From Eledone cirrhosa (lineage: Eukaryota > Mollusca > Cephalopoda > Octopoda > Eledonidae): a stretch of 64,000 nt of DNA. Below are positions 20,561 through 35,200 of this stretch, one piece after another (position 1 is the first letter of the stretch; each line of letters starts with the position of its first letter). The notes under the pieces are model-generated. The model did no database searches, was not told the origin of the DNA, and saw only the letters and a program-made list of their open reading frames with translations. The stretch covers positions 25,988,937 to 26,052,936 of the forward strand of contig OZ024741.1 in assembly GCA_964016885.1 (NCBI GenBank). Direction: 5' to 3'. The translations under genes and the position numbers were made by a program.

Positions 20561-21540
20561 TTAACTACTGTCATAAGGAGACTTACCTTGTCTGTTATAC
20601 ACTGTAACATATTACAGACCTTAACTACTGTCATAACGAGACTTACCTTGTCTGTTATACACTGTAACATATTACAGACCTTAACTACTGTCATAACGAG
20701 ACTTACCTTGTCTGTTATACACTGTAACATATTACAGACTTTAACTACTGTCATAACGAGACTTTCCTTTTCTGTTATACACTGTAACAAATTACAGCCC
20801 TTAACTACTGTCATAACGAGACTTACCTTGTCTGTTATACACTGTAACATATTACAGACCTTAACTACTGTCATAACGAGACTTACCTTGTCTGTTATAC
20901 ACTGTAACATATTACAGACCTTAACTACTGTCATAACGAGACTTACCTTGTCTGTTATACACTGTAACATATTACTGACCTTAACTACTGTCATAAGGAG
21001 ACTTACCTTGTCTGTTATACACTGTAACATATTACAAACCTTAACTACCGTCATAACGAGACTTACCTTGTCTGTTATACACTGTAACATATTACAGACC
21101 TTAACTACTGTCATAACGAGACTTACCTTGTCTGTTATACACTGTAACATATTACAGACCTTAACTACTGTCATAACGAGACTTACCTTGTCTGTTATAC
21201 ACTGTAACATATTACTGACCTTAACTACTGTCATAAGGAGACTTACCTTGTCTGTTATACACTGTAACATATTACACACCTTAACTACTGTCATAACGAG
21301 ACTTACCTTGTCTGTTATACACTGTAACATATTACAGACCTTAACTACTGTCATAACGAGACTTACCTTGTCTGTTATACACTGTAACATATTACAGACT
21401 TTAACTACTGTCATAACGAGACTTTCCTTTTCTGTTATACACTGTAACAAATTACAGCCCTTAACTACTGTCATAACGAGACTTACCTTGTCTGTTATAC
21501 ACTGTAACATATTACAGACCTTAACTACTGTTATAACGAG
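17100..21540. repeat. 420-bp (7-unit) higher-order repeat within the 60-bp array
   Basis: A distinctive pair of units, ACTTTCCTTTTCTG followed by GTAACAAATTACAGCCC, recurs at about 17271, 17691, 19897, 20317 and 20737, a 420-bp step inside each cluster. Other copies at about 18229 and 21397 are spaced 538 and 660 bp from their neighbours. Confidence 0.8.
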
Positions 21541-22399
21541 ACTTACCTTGTCTGTTATACACTGTAACATATTACTGACCTTAACTACTGTCATAAGGAG
21601 ACTTACCTTGTCTGTTATACAATGTAACATATTACAGACCTTAACTACTGTCATAACGAGACTTACCTTGTCTGTTATACACTGTAACATATTACAGACC
21701 TTAACTACCGTCCTAAGGAGACTTACCTTGTCTGTTATACACTGTAACATATTACAGACTTTAACTACCGTCATAACGAGATTTACCTTGTCTATTATAC
21801 ACTGTAATATATTACAGACCTTAACTACTGTCATAACGAGACTTACCTTGTCTGTTATACACTGTAACATATTACAGACCTTAACTACTGTTATAACAAG
21901 ACTTACCTTGTCTGTTATACACTGTAACATATTACAGACTTTAACTACCGTCTTAAGGAGACTTACCTTGTCTGTTATACACTGTAACATATTACAGACC
22001 TTAACTACCGTCATAACGAGACTTACCTTGTCTGTTATACACTGTAACATATTACAGACCTTAACTACTGTTATAACAAGACTTACCTTGTCTGTTATAC
22101 ACTGTAACATATTACAGACTTTAACTACCGTCATGATAAGAATTACCTTGTCTGTTATACACTGTAACATATTACAGACCTTAACCATCGCCATAACAAG
22201 ACTTACCTTGTCTGTTATACACTGTAACATATTACAGACTTTAACTACTGTCATAACGAGACTTACCTTGTCTGTTATAAACTGTAACATATTACAGACC
22301 TTAACTACCATCATAAAAGACTTACCTTGTCTATTATACACTGTAACATATTACAGACCTTAACTACTGTCATAACGAGACTTACCTTGTCTGTTATAC

Positions 22400-25300
22400 A
22401 CTGTAACATATTACAGACCTTAACTACTGTCATAAGGAGACTTACCTTGTCTGTTATACACTGTAACATATTACTGACCTTAACTACCATCATAACGAGA
22501 CTTACCTTGTCTGTTATACACTGTATCATATTACAAACCTTAACAACCGTCATAACGAGACTTACCTTGTCTGTTATACACTGTAACATATTACAGACCT
22601 TAACTACTGTCATAACGAGACTTACCTTGTCTGTTATACAATGTAACATATTACAGACCTTAACTACTGTTATAACGAGACTTACCTTGTCTGTTATACA
22701 CTGTAACATATTACAGACCTTAACTACCGTCCTAAGGAGACTTACCTTGTCTTTTATACACTAATATATTACAGACCTTAACTACCGTCATAACGAGACT
22801 TACCTTGTCTGTTATACACTAACATATTACAGACCTTAACTACCGTCATAACGAGACTTACCTTGTCTGTTATACACTAACATATTACAGACCTTAACTA
22901 CCGTCATAACGAGACTTACCTTCTCTGTTATACACTGTAACATATTACAGACCTTAACTACTGTTATAACGAGACTTACCTTCTCTCTTATACACTGTAA
23001 CATATTACAGACCTTAACTACCGTCCTAAGGAGACTTACCTTGTCTGTTATACACTGTAACATATTACAGACCTTAACTACCGTCCTAAGGAGACTTACC
23101 TTGTCTGTTATACACTGTAACATATTACAGACCTTAACTACCGTCATAACGAGACTTACCTTGTCTGTTATACACTGTAACATATTACAGACCTTAACTA
23201 CCATCATAACGAGACTTACCTTGTCTGTTATACACTGTAACATATTACAAACATTAACTACCGTCATAAGGAAACTTACCTTGTCTGTTATACACTGTAA
23301 CATATTACAGACCTTAACTACTGTCATAACGAGACTTACCTTGTCTGTTATACACTGTAACATATTACAGACCTTAACTACCGTCCTGAGGAGACTTACC
23401 TTGTCTGTTATACACTGTAACATATTACTGACCTTAACTACTGTCATAAGGAGACTTACCTTGTCTGTTATACACTGTAACATATTACAGACCTTAACTA
23501 CTGTCATAACGAGACCTACCTTGTCTGTTATACACTGTAACAAATTACAGACCTTAACTATTGTCATAACGAGACTTACCTTGTCTGTTATACACTGTAA
23601 CATATTACAGACCTTAACTACTGTTATAACGAGACTTACCTTGTCTGTTATACATTGTAACATATTACAGACCTTAACTACCGTCCTAAGGAGACTTACC
23701 TTGTCTGTTATACACTGTAACATATTACAGACCTTAACTACCGTCCTAAGGAGACTTACCTTGTCTGTTATACACTGTAACATATTACAGACCTTAACTA
23801 CCATCATAACGAGACTTACCTTGTCTGTTATACACTGTAACATATTACAAACCTTAACTACCGTCATAACGAGACTTACCTTGTCTGTTATACACTGTAA
23901 CATATTACAGACCTTAACTACTGTTATAACGAGACTTACCTTGTCTGTTATACACTGTAACATATTACAGACCTTAACTACCGTCCTAAGGAGACTTACC
24001 TTGTCTGTTATACACTGTAACATATTACAGACCTTAACTACCGTCATAACGAGACTTACCTTGTCTGTTATACACTAACATATTACAGACCTTAACTACC
24101 GTCATAACGAGACTTACATTGTCTGTTATACACTAACATATTACAGACCTTAACTACCGTCATAACGAGACTTACCTTGTCTGTTATACACTAACATATT
24201 ACAGACCTTAACTACCGTCATAACGAGACTTCCTTGTCTGTTATACACTGTAACATATTACAGACCTTAACTACTGTTATAACGAGACTTACCTTGTCTG
24301 TTATACACTGTAACATATTACAGACCTTAACTACCGTCATAACGAGACTTACCTTGTCTGTTATACACTGTAACATATTACAGACCTTAACTACCGTCCT
24401 AAGGAGACTTACCTTGTCTGTTATACACTGTAACATATTACAGACCTTAACTATCGCCATAACAGGACTTATCTTGTCTGTTATACACTGTAACATATTA
24501 CAGACTTTAACTACCGTCATAACGAGACTTACCTTGTCTGTTATACACTGTAACATATTACAGACTTTAACTACTGTCATAACGAGACTTACCTTGTCTG
24601 TTATAAACTGTAACATATTACAGACCTTAACTACCATCATAACAAGACTTACCTTGTCTGTTATACACTGTAACATATTACAGACCTTAACTACTGTCAT
24701 AACGAGACTTACCTTGTCTGTTATACACTGTAACATATTACAGACCTTAACTGCTGTCATAAGGAGACTTACCTTGTCTGTTATACACTGTAACATATTA
24801 CAGACCTTAACTACTGTTATAACGAGACTTACCTTGTCTGTTATACACTGTAACATATTACAGACCTTAACTACCGTCCTAAGGAGACTTACCTTGTCTG
24901 TTATACACTGTAACATATTACAGACCTTAACTACCGTCATAACGAGACTTACCTTGTCTATTATACACTGTAATATATTACAGACCTTAACTACCATCAT
25001 AACGAGACTTACCTTGTCTGCTATACACTGTAACATATTACAAACCTTAACTACCGTCATAACGAGACTTACCTTGTCTGTTATACACTGTAACATATTA
25101 CAGACCTTAACTACTGTCATATCGAGACTTACCTTGTCTGTTATACACTGTAACATATTACAGACCTTAACTACTGTTATAACGAGACTTACCTTGTCTG
25201 TTATACACTGTAACATATTACAGACCTTAACTACCGTCATAACGAGACTTACCTTGTCTGTTATACACTAACATATTACAGACCTTAACTACCGTCATAA

Positions 25301-28300
25301 CGAGACTTACCTTGTCTGTTATACACTAACATATTACAGACCTTAACTACCGTCATAACGAGACTTACCTTGTCTGTTATACACTAACATATTACAGACC
25401 TTAACTACCGTCATAACGAGACTTACCTTGTCTGTTATACACTGTAACATGTTACAGACCTTAACTACCGTCATAACGAGACTTACCTTGTCTGTTATAC
25501 ACTGTAACATATTACAGACCTTAACTACCATCATAACGAGACTTACCTTGTCTGTTATACACTGTAACATATTACAAACCTTAACTACCGTCATAACGAG
25601 ACTTACCTTGTCTGTTATACACTGTAACATATTACAGACCTTAACTACTGTCATAACGAGATTTACGTTGTCTGTTATACACTGTAACATATTACAGACC
25701 TTAACTACTGTCATAACGAGACTTACCTTGTCTGTTATACACTGTAACATATTACTGACCTTAACTACTGTCATAAGGAGACTTACCTTGTCTGTTATAC
25801 ACTGTAACATATTACAGACCTTAACTACTGTCATAACGAGACTTACCTTGTCTGTTATACACTGTAACATATTACAGACCTTAACTACTGTCATAACGAG
25901 ACTTACCTTGTCTGTTATACACTGTAACATATTACAGACCTTAACTACTGTCATAACGAGACTTTCCTTGTCTGTTATACACTGTAACAAATTACAGCCC
26001 TTAACTACTGTCATAACGAGACTTACCTTGTCTGTTATACACTGTAACATATTACAGACCTTAACTACTGTTATAACGAGGCTTACCTTGTCTGTTATAC
26101 ACTGTAACATATTACTGACCTTAACTACTGTCATAAGGAGACTTACCTTGTCTGTTATACAATGTAACATATTACAGACCTTAACTACTGTCATAACGAG
26201 ACTTACCTTGTCTGTTATACACTGTAACATATTACAGACCTTAACTACCGTCCTAAGGAGACTTACCTTGTCTGTTATACACTGTAACATATTACAGACT
26301 TTAACTACCGTCATAACGAGATTTACCTTGTCTATTATACACTGTAATATATTACAGACCTTAACTACTGTCATAACGAGACTTACCTTGTCTGTTATAC
26401 ACTGTAACATATTACAGACCTTAACTACTGTTATAACAAGACTTACCTTGTCTGTTATACACTGTAACATATTACAGACTTTAACTACCGTCTTAAGGAG
26501 ACTTACCTTGTCTGTTATACACTGTAACATATTACAGACCTTAACTACCCTCATAACGAGACTTACCTTGTCTGTTATACACTGTAACATATTACAGACC
26601 TTAACTACTGTTATAACAAGACTTACCTTGTCTGTTATACACTGTAACATATTACAGACTTTAACTACCGTCATGAAAAGACGTACCTTGTCTGTTATAC
26701 ACTGTAACATATTACAGTCCTTTACTACCGTCCTAAGGAGACTTACCTTGTCTGTTATACACTGTAACATATTACAGACCTTAACTACCATCATAACAAG
26801 ACTTACCTTGTCTATTATACACTGTAACATATTACAGACCTTAACTATTGTCATAACGAGACTTACCTTGTCTGTTATACACTGTAACATATTACAGACC
26901 TTAACTACTGTTATAACAAGACTTACCTTGTCTGTTATACACTGTAACATATTACAGACTTTAACTACCGTCTTAAGGAGACTTACCTTGTCTGTTATAC
27001 ACTGTAACATATTACAGACCTTAACTACCCTCATAACGAGACTTACCTTGTCTGTTATACACTGTAACATATTACAGACTTTAACTACCGTCATAACGAG
27101 ACTTACCTTGTCTGTTATTCACTGTAACATATTACAGACCTTAACTGCCATCATAACAAGACTTACCTTGTCTATTATACACTGTAACATATTACAGACC
27201 TTAACTACTGTCATAACGAGACTTACCTTGTCTGTTATACACTGTAACATATTACAGTCCTTAACTACTGTCATAAGGAGAGTTACCTTGTCTGTTATAC
27301 ACTGTAACATATTACAGACCTTAACTACTGTCATAAGGAGACTTACCTTGTCTGTTATACACTGTAACATATTACTGACCTTAACTACCATCATAACGAG
27401 ACTTACCTTGTCTGTTATACACTGTATCATATTACAAACCTTAACAACCGTCATAACGAGACTTACCTTGTCTGTTATACACTGTAACATATTACAGACC
27501 TTAACTACTGTCATAACGAGACTTACCTTGTCTGTTATACAATGTAACATATTACAGACCTTAACTACTGTTATAACGAGACTTACCTTGTCTGTTATAC
27601 ACTGTAACATATTACAGACCTTAACTACCGTCCTAAGGAGACTTACCTTGTCTTTTATACACTAATATATTACAGACCTTAACTACCGTCATAACGAGAC
27701 TTACCTTGTCTGTTATACACTAACATATTACAGACCTTAACTACCGTCATAACGAGACTTACCTTGTCTGTTATACACTAACATATTACAGACCTTAACT
27801 ACCGTCATAACGAGACTTACCTTCTCTGTTATACACTGTAACATATTACAGACCTTAACTACTGTTATAACGAGACTTACCTTCTCTCTTATACACTGTA
27901 ACATATTACAGACCTTAACTACCGTCCTAAGGAGACTTACCTTGTCTGTTATACACTGTAACATATTACAGACCTTAACTACCGTCCTAAGGAGACTTAC
28001 CTTGTCTGTTATACACTGTAACATATTACAGACCTTAACTACCGTCATAACGAGACTTACCTTGTCTGTTATACACTGTAACATATTACAGACCTTAACT
28101 ACCATCATAACGAGACTTACCTTGTCTGTTATACACTGTAACATATTACAAACATTAACTACCGTCATAAGGAAACTTACCTTGTCTGTTATACACTGTA
28201 ACATATTACAGACCTTAACTACTGTCATAACGAGACTTACCTTGTCTGTTATACACTGTAACATATTACAGACCTTAACTACCGTCCTGAGGAGACTTAC

Positions 28301-31300
28301 CTTGTCTGTTATACACTGTAACATATTACTGACCTTAACTACTGTCATAAGGAGACTTACCTTGTCTGTTATACACTGTAACATATTACAGACCTTAACT
28401 ACTGTCATAACGAGACCTACCTTGTCTGTTATACACTGTAACAAATTACAGACCTTAACTACTGTCATAACGAGACTTACCTTGTCTGTTATACACTGTA
28501 ACATATTACAGACCTTAACTACTGTTATAACGAGACTTACCTTGTCTGTTATACACTGTAACATATTACAGACCTTAACTACCGTCCTAAGGAGACTTAC
28601 CTTGTCTGTTATACACTGTAACATATTACAGACCTTAACTACCGTCCTAAGGAGACTTACCTTGTCTGTTATACACTGTAACATATTACAGACCTTAACT
28701 ACCATCATAACGAGACTTACCTTGTCTGTTATACACTGTAACATATTACAAACCTTAACTACCGTCATAACGAGACTTACCTTGTCTGTTATACACTGTA
28801 ACATATTACAGACCTTAACTACTGTTATAACGAGACTTACCTTGTCTGTTATACACTGTAACATATTACAGACCTTAACTACCGTCCTAAGGAGACTTAC
28901 CTTGTCTGTTATACACTGTAACATATTACAGACCTTAACTACCGTCATAACGAGACTTACCTTGTCTGTTATACACTAACATATTACAGACCTTAACTAC
29001 CGTCATAACGAGACTTACATTGTCTGTTATACACTAACATATTACAGACCTTAACTACCGTCATAACGAGACTTACCTTGTCTGTTATACACTAACATAT
29101 TACAGACCTTAACTACCGTCATAACGAGACTTACCTTGTCTGTTATACACTGTAACATATTACAGACCTTAACTACTGTTATAACGAGACTTACCTTGTC
29201 TGTTATACACTGTAACATATTACAGACCTTAACTACCGTCCTAAGGAGACTTACCTTGTCTGTTATACACTGTAACATATTACAGACCTTAACTACCGTC
29301 CTAAGGAGACTTACCTTGTCTGTTATACACTGTAACATATTACAGACCTTAACTATCGCCATAACAGGACTTATCTTGTCTGTTATACACTGTAACATAT
29401 TACAGACTTTAACTACCGTCATAACGAGACTTACCTTGTCTGTTATACACTGTAACATATTACAGACTTTAACTACTGTCATAACGAGACTTACCTTGTC
29501 TGTTATAAACTGTAACATATTACAGACCTTAACTACCATCATAACAAGACTTACCTTGTCTGTTATACACTGTAACATATTACAGACCTTAACTACTGTC
29601 ATAACGAGACTTACCTTGTCTGTTATACACTGTAACATATTACAGACCTTAACTGCTGTCATAAGGAGACTTACCTTGTCTGTTATACACTGTAACATAT
29701 TACAGACCTTAACTACTGTTATAACGAGACTTACCTTGTCTGTTATACACTGTAACATATTACAGACCTTAACTACCGTCCTAAGGAGACTTACCTTGTC
29801 TGTTATACACTGTAACATATTACAGACCTTAACTACCGTCATAACGAGACTTACCTTGTCTATTATACACTGTAATATATTACAGACCTTAACTACCATC
29901 ATAACGAGACTTACCTTGTCTGCTATACACTGTAACATATTACAAACCTTAACTACCGTCATAACGAGACTTACCTTGTCTGTTATACACTGTAACATAT
30001 TACAGACCTTAACTACTGTCATATCGAGACTTACCTTGTCTGTTATACACTGTAACATATTACAGACCTTAACTACTGTTATAACGAGACTTACCTTGTC
30101 TGTTATACACTGTAACATATTACAGACCTTAACTACCGTCATAACGAGACTTACCTTGTCTGTTATACACTAACATATTACAGACCTTAACTACCGTCAT
30201 AACGAGACTTACCTTGTCTGTTATACACTAACATATTACAGACCTTAACTACCGTCATAACGAGACTTACCTTGTCTGTTATACACTAACATATTACAGA
30301 CCTTAACTACCGTCATAACGAGACTTACCTTGTCTGTTATACACTGTAACATGTTACAGACCTTAACTACCGTCATAACGAGACTTACCTTGTCTGTTAT
30401 ACACTGTAACATATTACAGACCTTAACTACCATCATAACGAGACTTACCTTGTCTGTTATACACTGTAACATATTACAAACCTTAACTACCGTCATAACG
30501 AGACTTACCTTGTCTGTTATACACTGTAACATATTACAGACCTTAACTACTGTCATAACGAGATTTACGTTGTCTGTTATACACTGTAACATATTACAGA
30601 CCTTAACTACTGTCATAACGAGACTTACCTTGTCTGTTATACACTGTAACATATTACTGACCTTAACTACTGTCATAAGGAGACTTACCTTGTCTGTTAT
30701 ACACTGTAACATATTACAGACCTTAACTACTGTCATAACGAGACTTACCTTGTCTGTTATACACTGTAACATATTACAGACCTTAACTACTGTCATAACG
30801 AGACTTACCTTGTCTGTTATACACTGTAACATATTACAGACCTTAACTACTGTCATAACGAGACTTTCCTTGTCTGTTATACACTGTAACAAATTACAGC
30901 CCTTAACTACTGTCATAACGAGACTTACCTTGTCTGTTATACACTGTAACATATTACAGACCTTAACTACTGTTATAACGAGGCTTACCTTGTCTGTTAT
31001 ACACTGTAACATATTACTGACCTTAACTACTGTCATAAGGAGACTTACCTTGTCTGTTATACAATGTAACATATTACAGACCTTAACTACTGTCATAACG
31101 AGACTTACCTTGTCTGTTATACACTGTAACATATTACAGACCTTAACTACCGTCCTAAGGAGACTTACCTTGTCTGTTATACACTGTAACATATTACAGA
31201 CTTTAACTACCGTCATAACGAGATTTACCTTGTCTATTATACACTGTAATATATTACAGACCTTAACTACTGTCATAACGAGACTTACCTTGTCTGTTAT

Positions 31301-32245
31301 ACACTGTAACATATTACAGACCTTAACTACTGTTATAACAAGACTTACCTTGTCTGTTATACACTGTAACATATTACAGACTTTAACTACCGTCTTAAGG
31401 AGACTTACCTTGTCTGTTATACACTGTAACATATTACAGACCTTAACTACCCTCATAACGAGACTTACCTTGTCTGTTATACACTGTAACATATTACAGA
31501 CCTTAACTACTGTTATAACAAGACTTACCTTGTCTGTTATACACTGTAACATATTACAGACTTTAACTACCGTCATGAAAAGACGTACCTTGTCTGTTAT
31601 ACACTGTAACATATTACAGTCCTTTACTACCGTCCTAAGGAGACTTACCTTGTCTGTTATACACTGTAACATATTACAGACCTTAACTACCATCATAACA
31701 AGACTTATCTTGTCTATTATACACTGTAACATATTACAGACCTTAACTATTGTCATAACGAGACTTACCTTGTCTGTTATACACTGTAACATATTACAGA
31801 CCTTAACTACTGTTATAACAAGACTTACCTTGTCTGTTATACACTGTAACATATTACAGACTTTAACTACCGTCTTAAGGAGACTTACCTTGTCTGTTAT
31901 ACACTGTAACATATTACAGACCTTAACTACCCTCATAACGAGACTTACCTTGTCTGTTATACACTGTAACATATTACAGACTTTAACTACCGTCATAACG
32001 AGACTTACCTTGTCTGTTATACACTGTAACATATTACAGACCTTAACTGCCATCATAACAAGACTTACCTTGTCTATTATACACTGTAACATATTACAGA
32101 CCTTAACTACTGTCATAACGAGACTTACCTTGTCTGTTATACACTGTAACATATTACAGTCCTTAACTACTGTCATAAGGAGAGTTACCTTGTCTGTTAT
32201 ACACTGTAACATATTACAGACCTTAACTACTGTCATAAGGAGACA
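22400..32245. repeat. 4.9-kb tandem duplication within the 60-bp array
   Basis: Position x in about 22.4-27.34 kb matches x + 4,901 (x + 4,902 after a one-base gap at 24228). Diagnostic words kept: GTATCATATTACAAACC (22524, 27425), CTTCTCTCTTATACAC (22981, 27882), the CGTCCTGAGGAG unit (23390, 28291), and ACTTACATTGTC (24113, 29014). Only scattered substitutions separate the copies (for example 23554 versus 28455). Confidence 0.85.
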
Positions 32246-35200
32246 TACCTTGTCTGTTATACACTGTAACATATTACAGACCTTAACTACTGTCATAAGG
32301 AGACTTAACTTGTCTGTTATACACTGTAACATATTACAGACATTAACTACTGTCATAACGAGACTTACCTTGTCTGTTATACACTAACATATTACAGACC
32401 TTAACTACTGTCATAAGGAGACTTACCTTGTCTGTTAAACACTAACATATTACACACCTTAACTACTGTCATAAGGAGACTTACCTTGTCTGTTATACAC
32501 TGTAACATATTACAGACCTTAACTACTGTCATAACGAGACTTACCTTGTCTGTTATACACTGTAACATATTACAGACATTAACTACTGTCATAAGGAGAC
32601 TTACCTTGTCTGTTATACACTGTAACATATTACAGACTTTAACTACTGTCATAAGGAGACTTACCTTGTCTGTTATACACTGTAACATATTACAGACCTT
32701 AACTACTGTCATAAGGAGATTTACCTTGTCTGTTATACACTGTAACATATTACAGACCTTAACTACTGTCATAACAAGATTTACCTTGTCTGTTATACAC
32801 TGTAACATATTACAGACCTTAACTACTGTCATAACGAGACTTACCTTGTCTGTTATACACTGTAACATATTACAGACCTTAACTACTGTCATAACGAGAC
32901 TTACCTTGTCTGTTATACACTAACATATTACAGACCTTAACTACTGTCATAAGGAGACTTACCTTGTCTGTTATACACTGTAACATATTACAGACCTTAA
33001 CTACCATCATAACGACACTTACCGTGTCTGTTGTAGACTGTAACATATTACAGACTTTAACTACTGTCATAACGAGACTTACCTTGTCTGTTATACACTA
33101 ACATATTACAGTCCTTAACTACCGTTATAACGAGACTTACCTTGTCTGTTATACACTGTAACATATTACAGACCTTAACTACTGTCATAACAAGACTTAC
33201 CTTGTCTGTTATACACTGTAACATATTACAGACCTTAACTACCGTCATAACGAGACTTACCTTGTCTGTTATACATTGTAACATATTACAGACCTTAACT
33301 ACTGTCATAATGAGACTTACCTTGTCTGTTATACACTGTAACATATTACAGACTTTAACTACTGTCATAAGGAGACTTACCTTGTCTGTTATACACTGTA
33401 ACATATTACAGACCTTAACTACTGTCATAACAAGACTTACCTTGTCTGTTATACACTGTAACATATTACAGACCTTAACTACTGTCATAACGAGACTTAC
33501 CTTGTCTGTTATACACTGTAACATATTACAGACTTTAACTACCGTCATAACGAGACTTACCTTGTCTGTTATACACTGTAACATATTACAGACCTTAACT
33601 ACTGTCATAACTAGACTTACCTTGTCTGTTATACACTGTAACATATTACAGACCTTAACTACAGTCATAACGAGACTTACCTTGTCTGTTATACACTGTA
33701 ACATATTACAGACCTTAACTACTGTCATAAGGAGACTTACCTTGTCTGTTATACACTGTAACATATTACAGACTTTAACTACTGTCATAAGGAGACTTAC
33801 CTTGTCTGTTATACACTGTAACATATTACAGACCTTAACTACTGTCATAAGGAGACTTACCTTGTCTGTTATACACTGTAACATATTACAGACTTTAACT
33901 ACTGTCATAACAAGACTTACCTTGTCTGTTTTACACTGTAACATATTACAGACCTTAACTACTGTCATAACGAGACTTACCTTGTCTGTTATACACTGTA
34001 ACATATTACAGACCTTAACTACTGTTATAACAAGACTTACCTTGTCTGTTATACACTGTAACATATTACAGACTTTAACTACCGTCTTAAGGAGACTTAC
34101 CTTGTCTGTTATACACTGTAACATATTACAGACCTTAACTACCACCATAAAAAAACTTACCTTGTCTGTGATACACTGTAACATATTACAGACTTTAACT
34201 ACCGTCATAACGAGACTTACCTTGTCTGTTATACACTGTAACATATTACAGACCTTAACTACCGTCATAACGAGACTTACCTTGTCTGTTATACATTGTA
34301 ACATATTACAGACCTTAACTACTGTCATAACGAGACTTACCTTGTCTGTTATACACTGTAACATATTACAGACTTTAACTACTGTCATAACGAGACTTAC
34401 CTTGTCTGTTATACACTGTAACATATTACAGACTTTACTGTCATAACGAGACTTACCTTGTCTGTTATACACTGTAACATATTACAGACTTTAACTACTG
34501 TCATAACGAGACTTACCTTGTCTGTTATACACTGTAACATATTACAGACCTTAACTACCGTCATAACGAGACTTACCTTGTCTGTTATACACTGTAACAT
34601 ATTACTGACCTTAACTACTGTCAAAACGAGACTTACCTTGTCTGTTATACACTGTAACATATTACAGACTTTAACTACTGTCATAACGAGACTTACCTTG
34701 TCTGTTATACACTGTAACATATTACAAACCTTAACTACTGTTATAACAAGACTTACCTTGTCTGTTATACACTGTAACATATTACAGACCTTAACTACCG
34801 TCTTAAGGAGACTTACCTTGTCTGTTATACACTGTAACATATTACAAACCTTAACTACTGTTATAACAAGACTTACCTTGTCTGTTATACACTGTAACAT
34901 ATTACAGACCTTAACTACCGCCATAAGAACACTTACCTTGTCTGTTATACACTGTAACATATTACAGACCTTAACTACCGCCATAAGAACACTTACCTTG
35001 TCTGTTATACACTGTAAAATATTACAGACTTCATCTACCATCATAACGAGACTTACCTTGTCTGTTATACACTGTAACATATTACAGACCTTAACTACTG
35101 TCATAAGGAGACTTACCTTGTCTGTTATACACTGTAACATATTACAGACCTTAACTACTGTCATAACGAGACTTACCTTGTCTGTTATACACTGTAACAT

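Noticed and set aside
19303..22341. Open frames of about 1,000 codons (both strands) in the 60-bp array, resembling a giant repeat protein
   Set aside because: The frame is open on both strands at once, starts and ends at 58-bp units or the odd base deletion, has no promoter, splice or domain evidence, and simply follows from the period being a multiple of 3.
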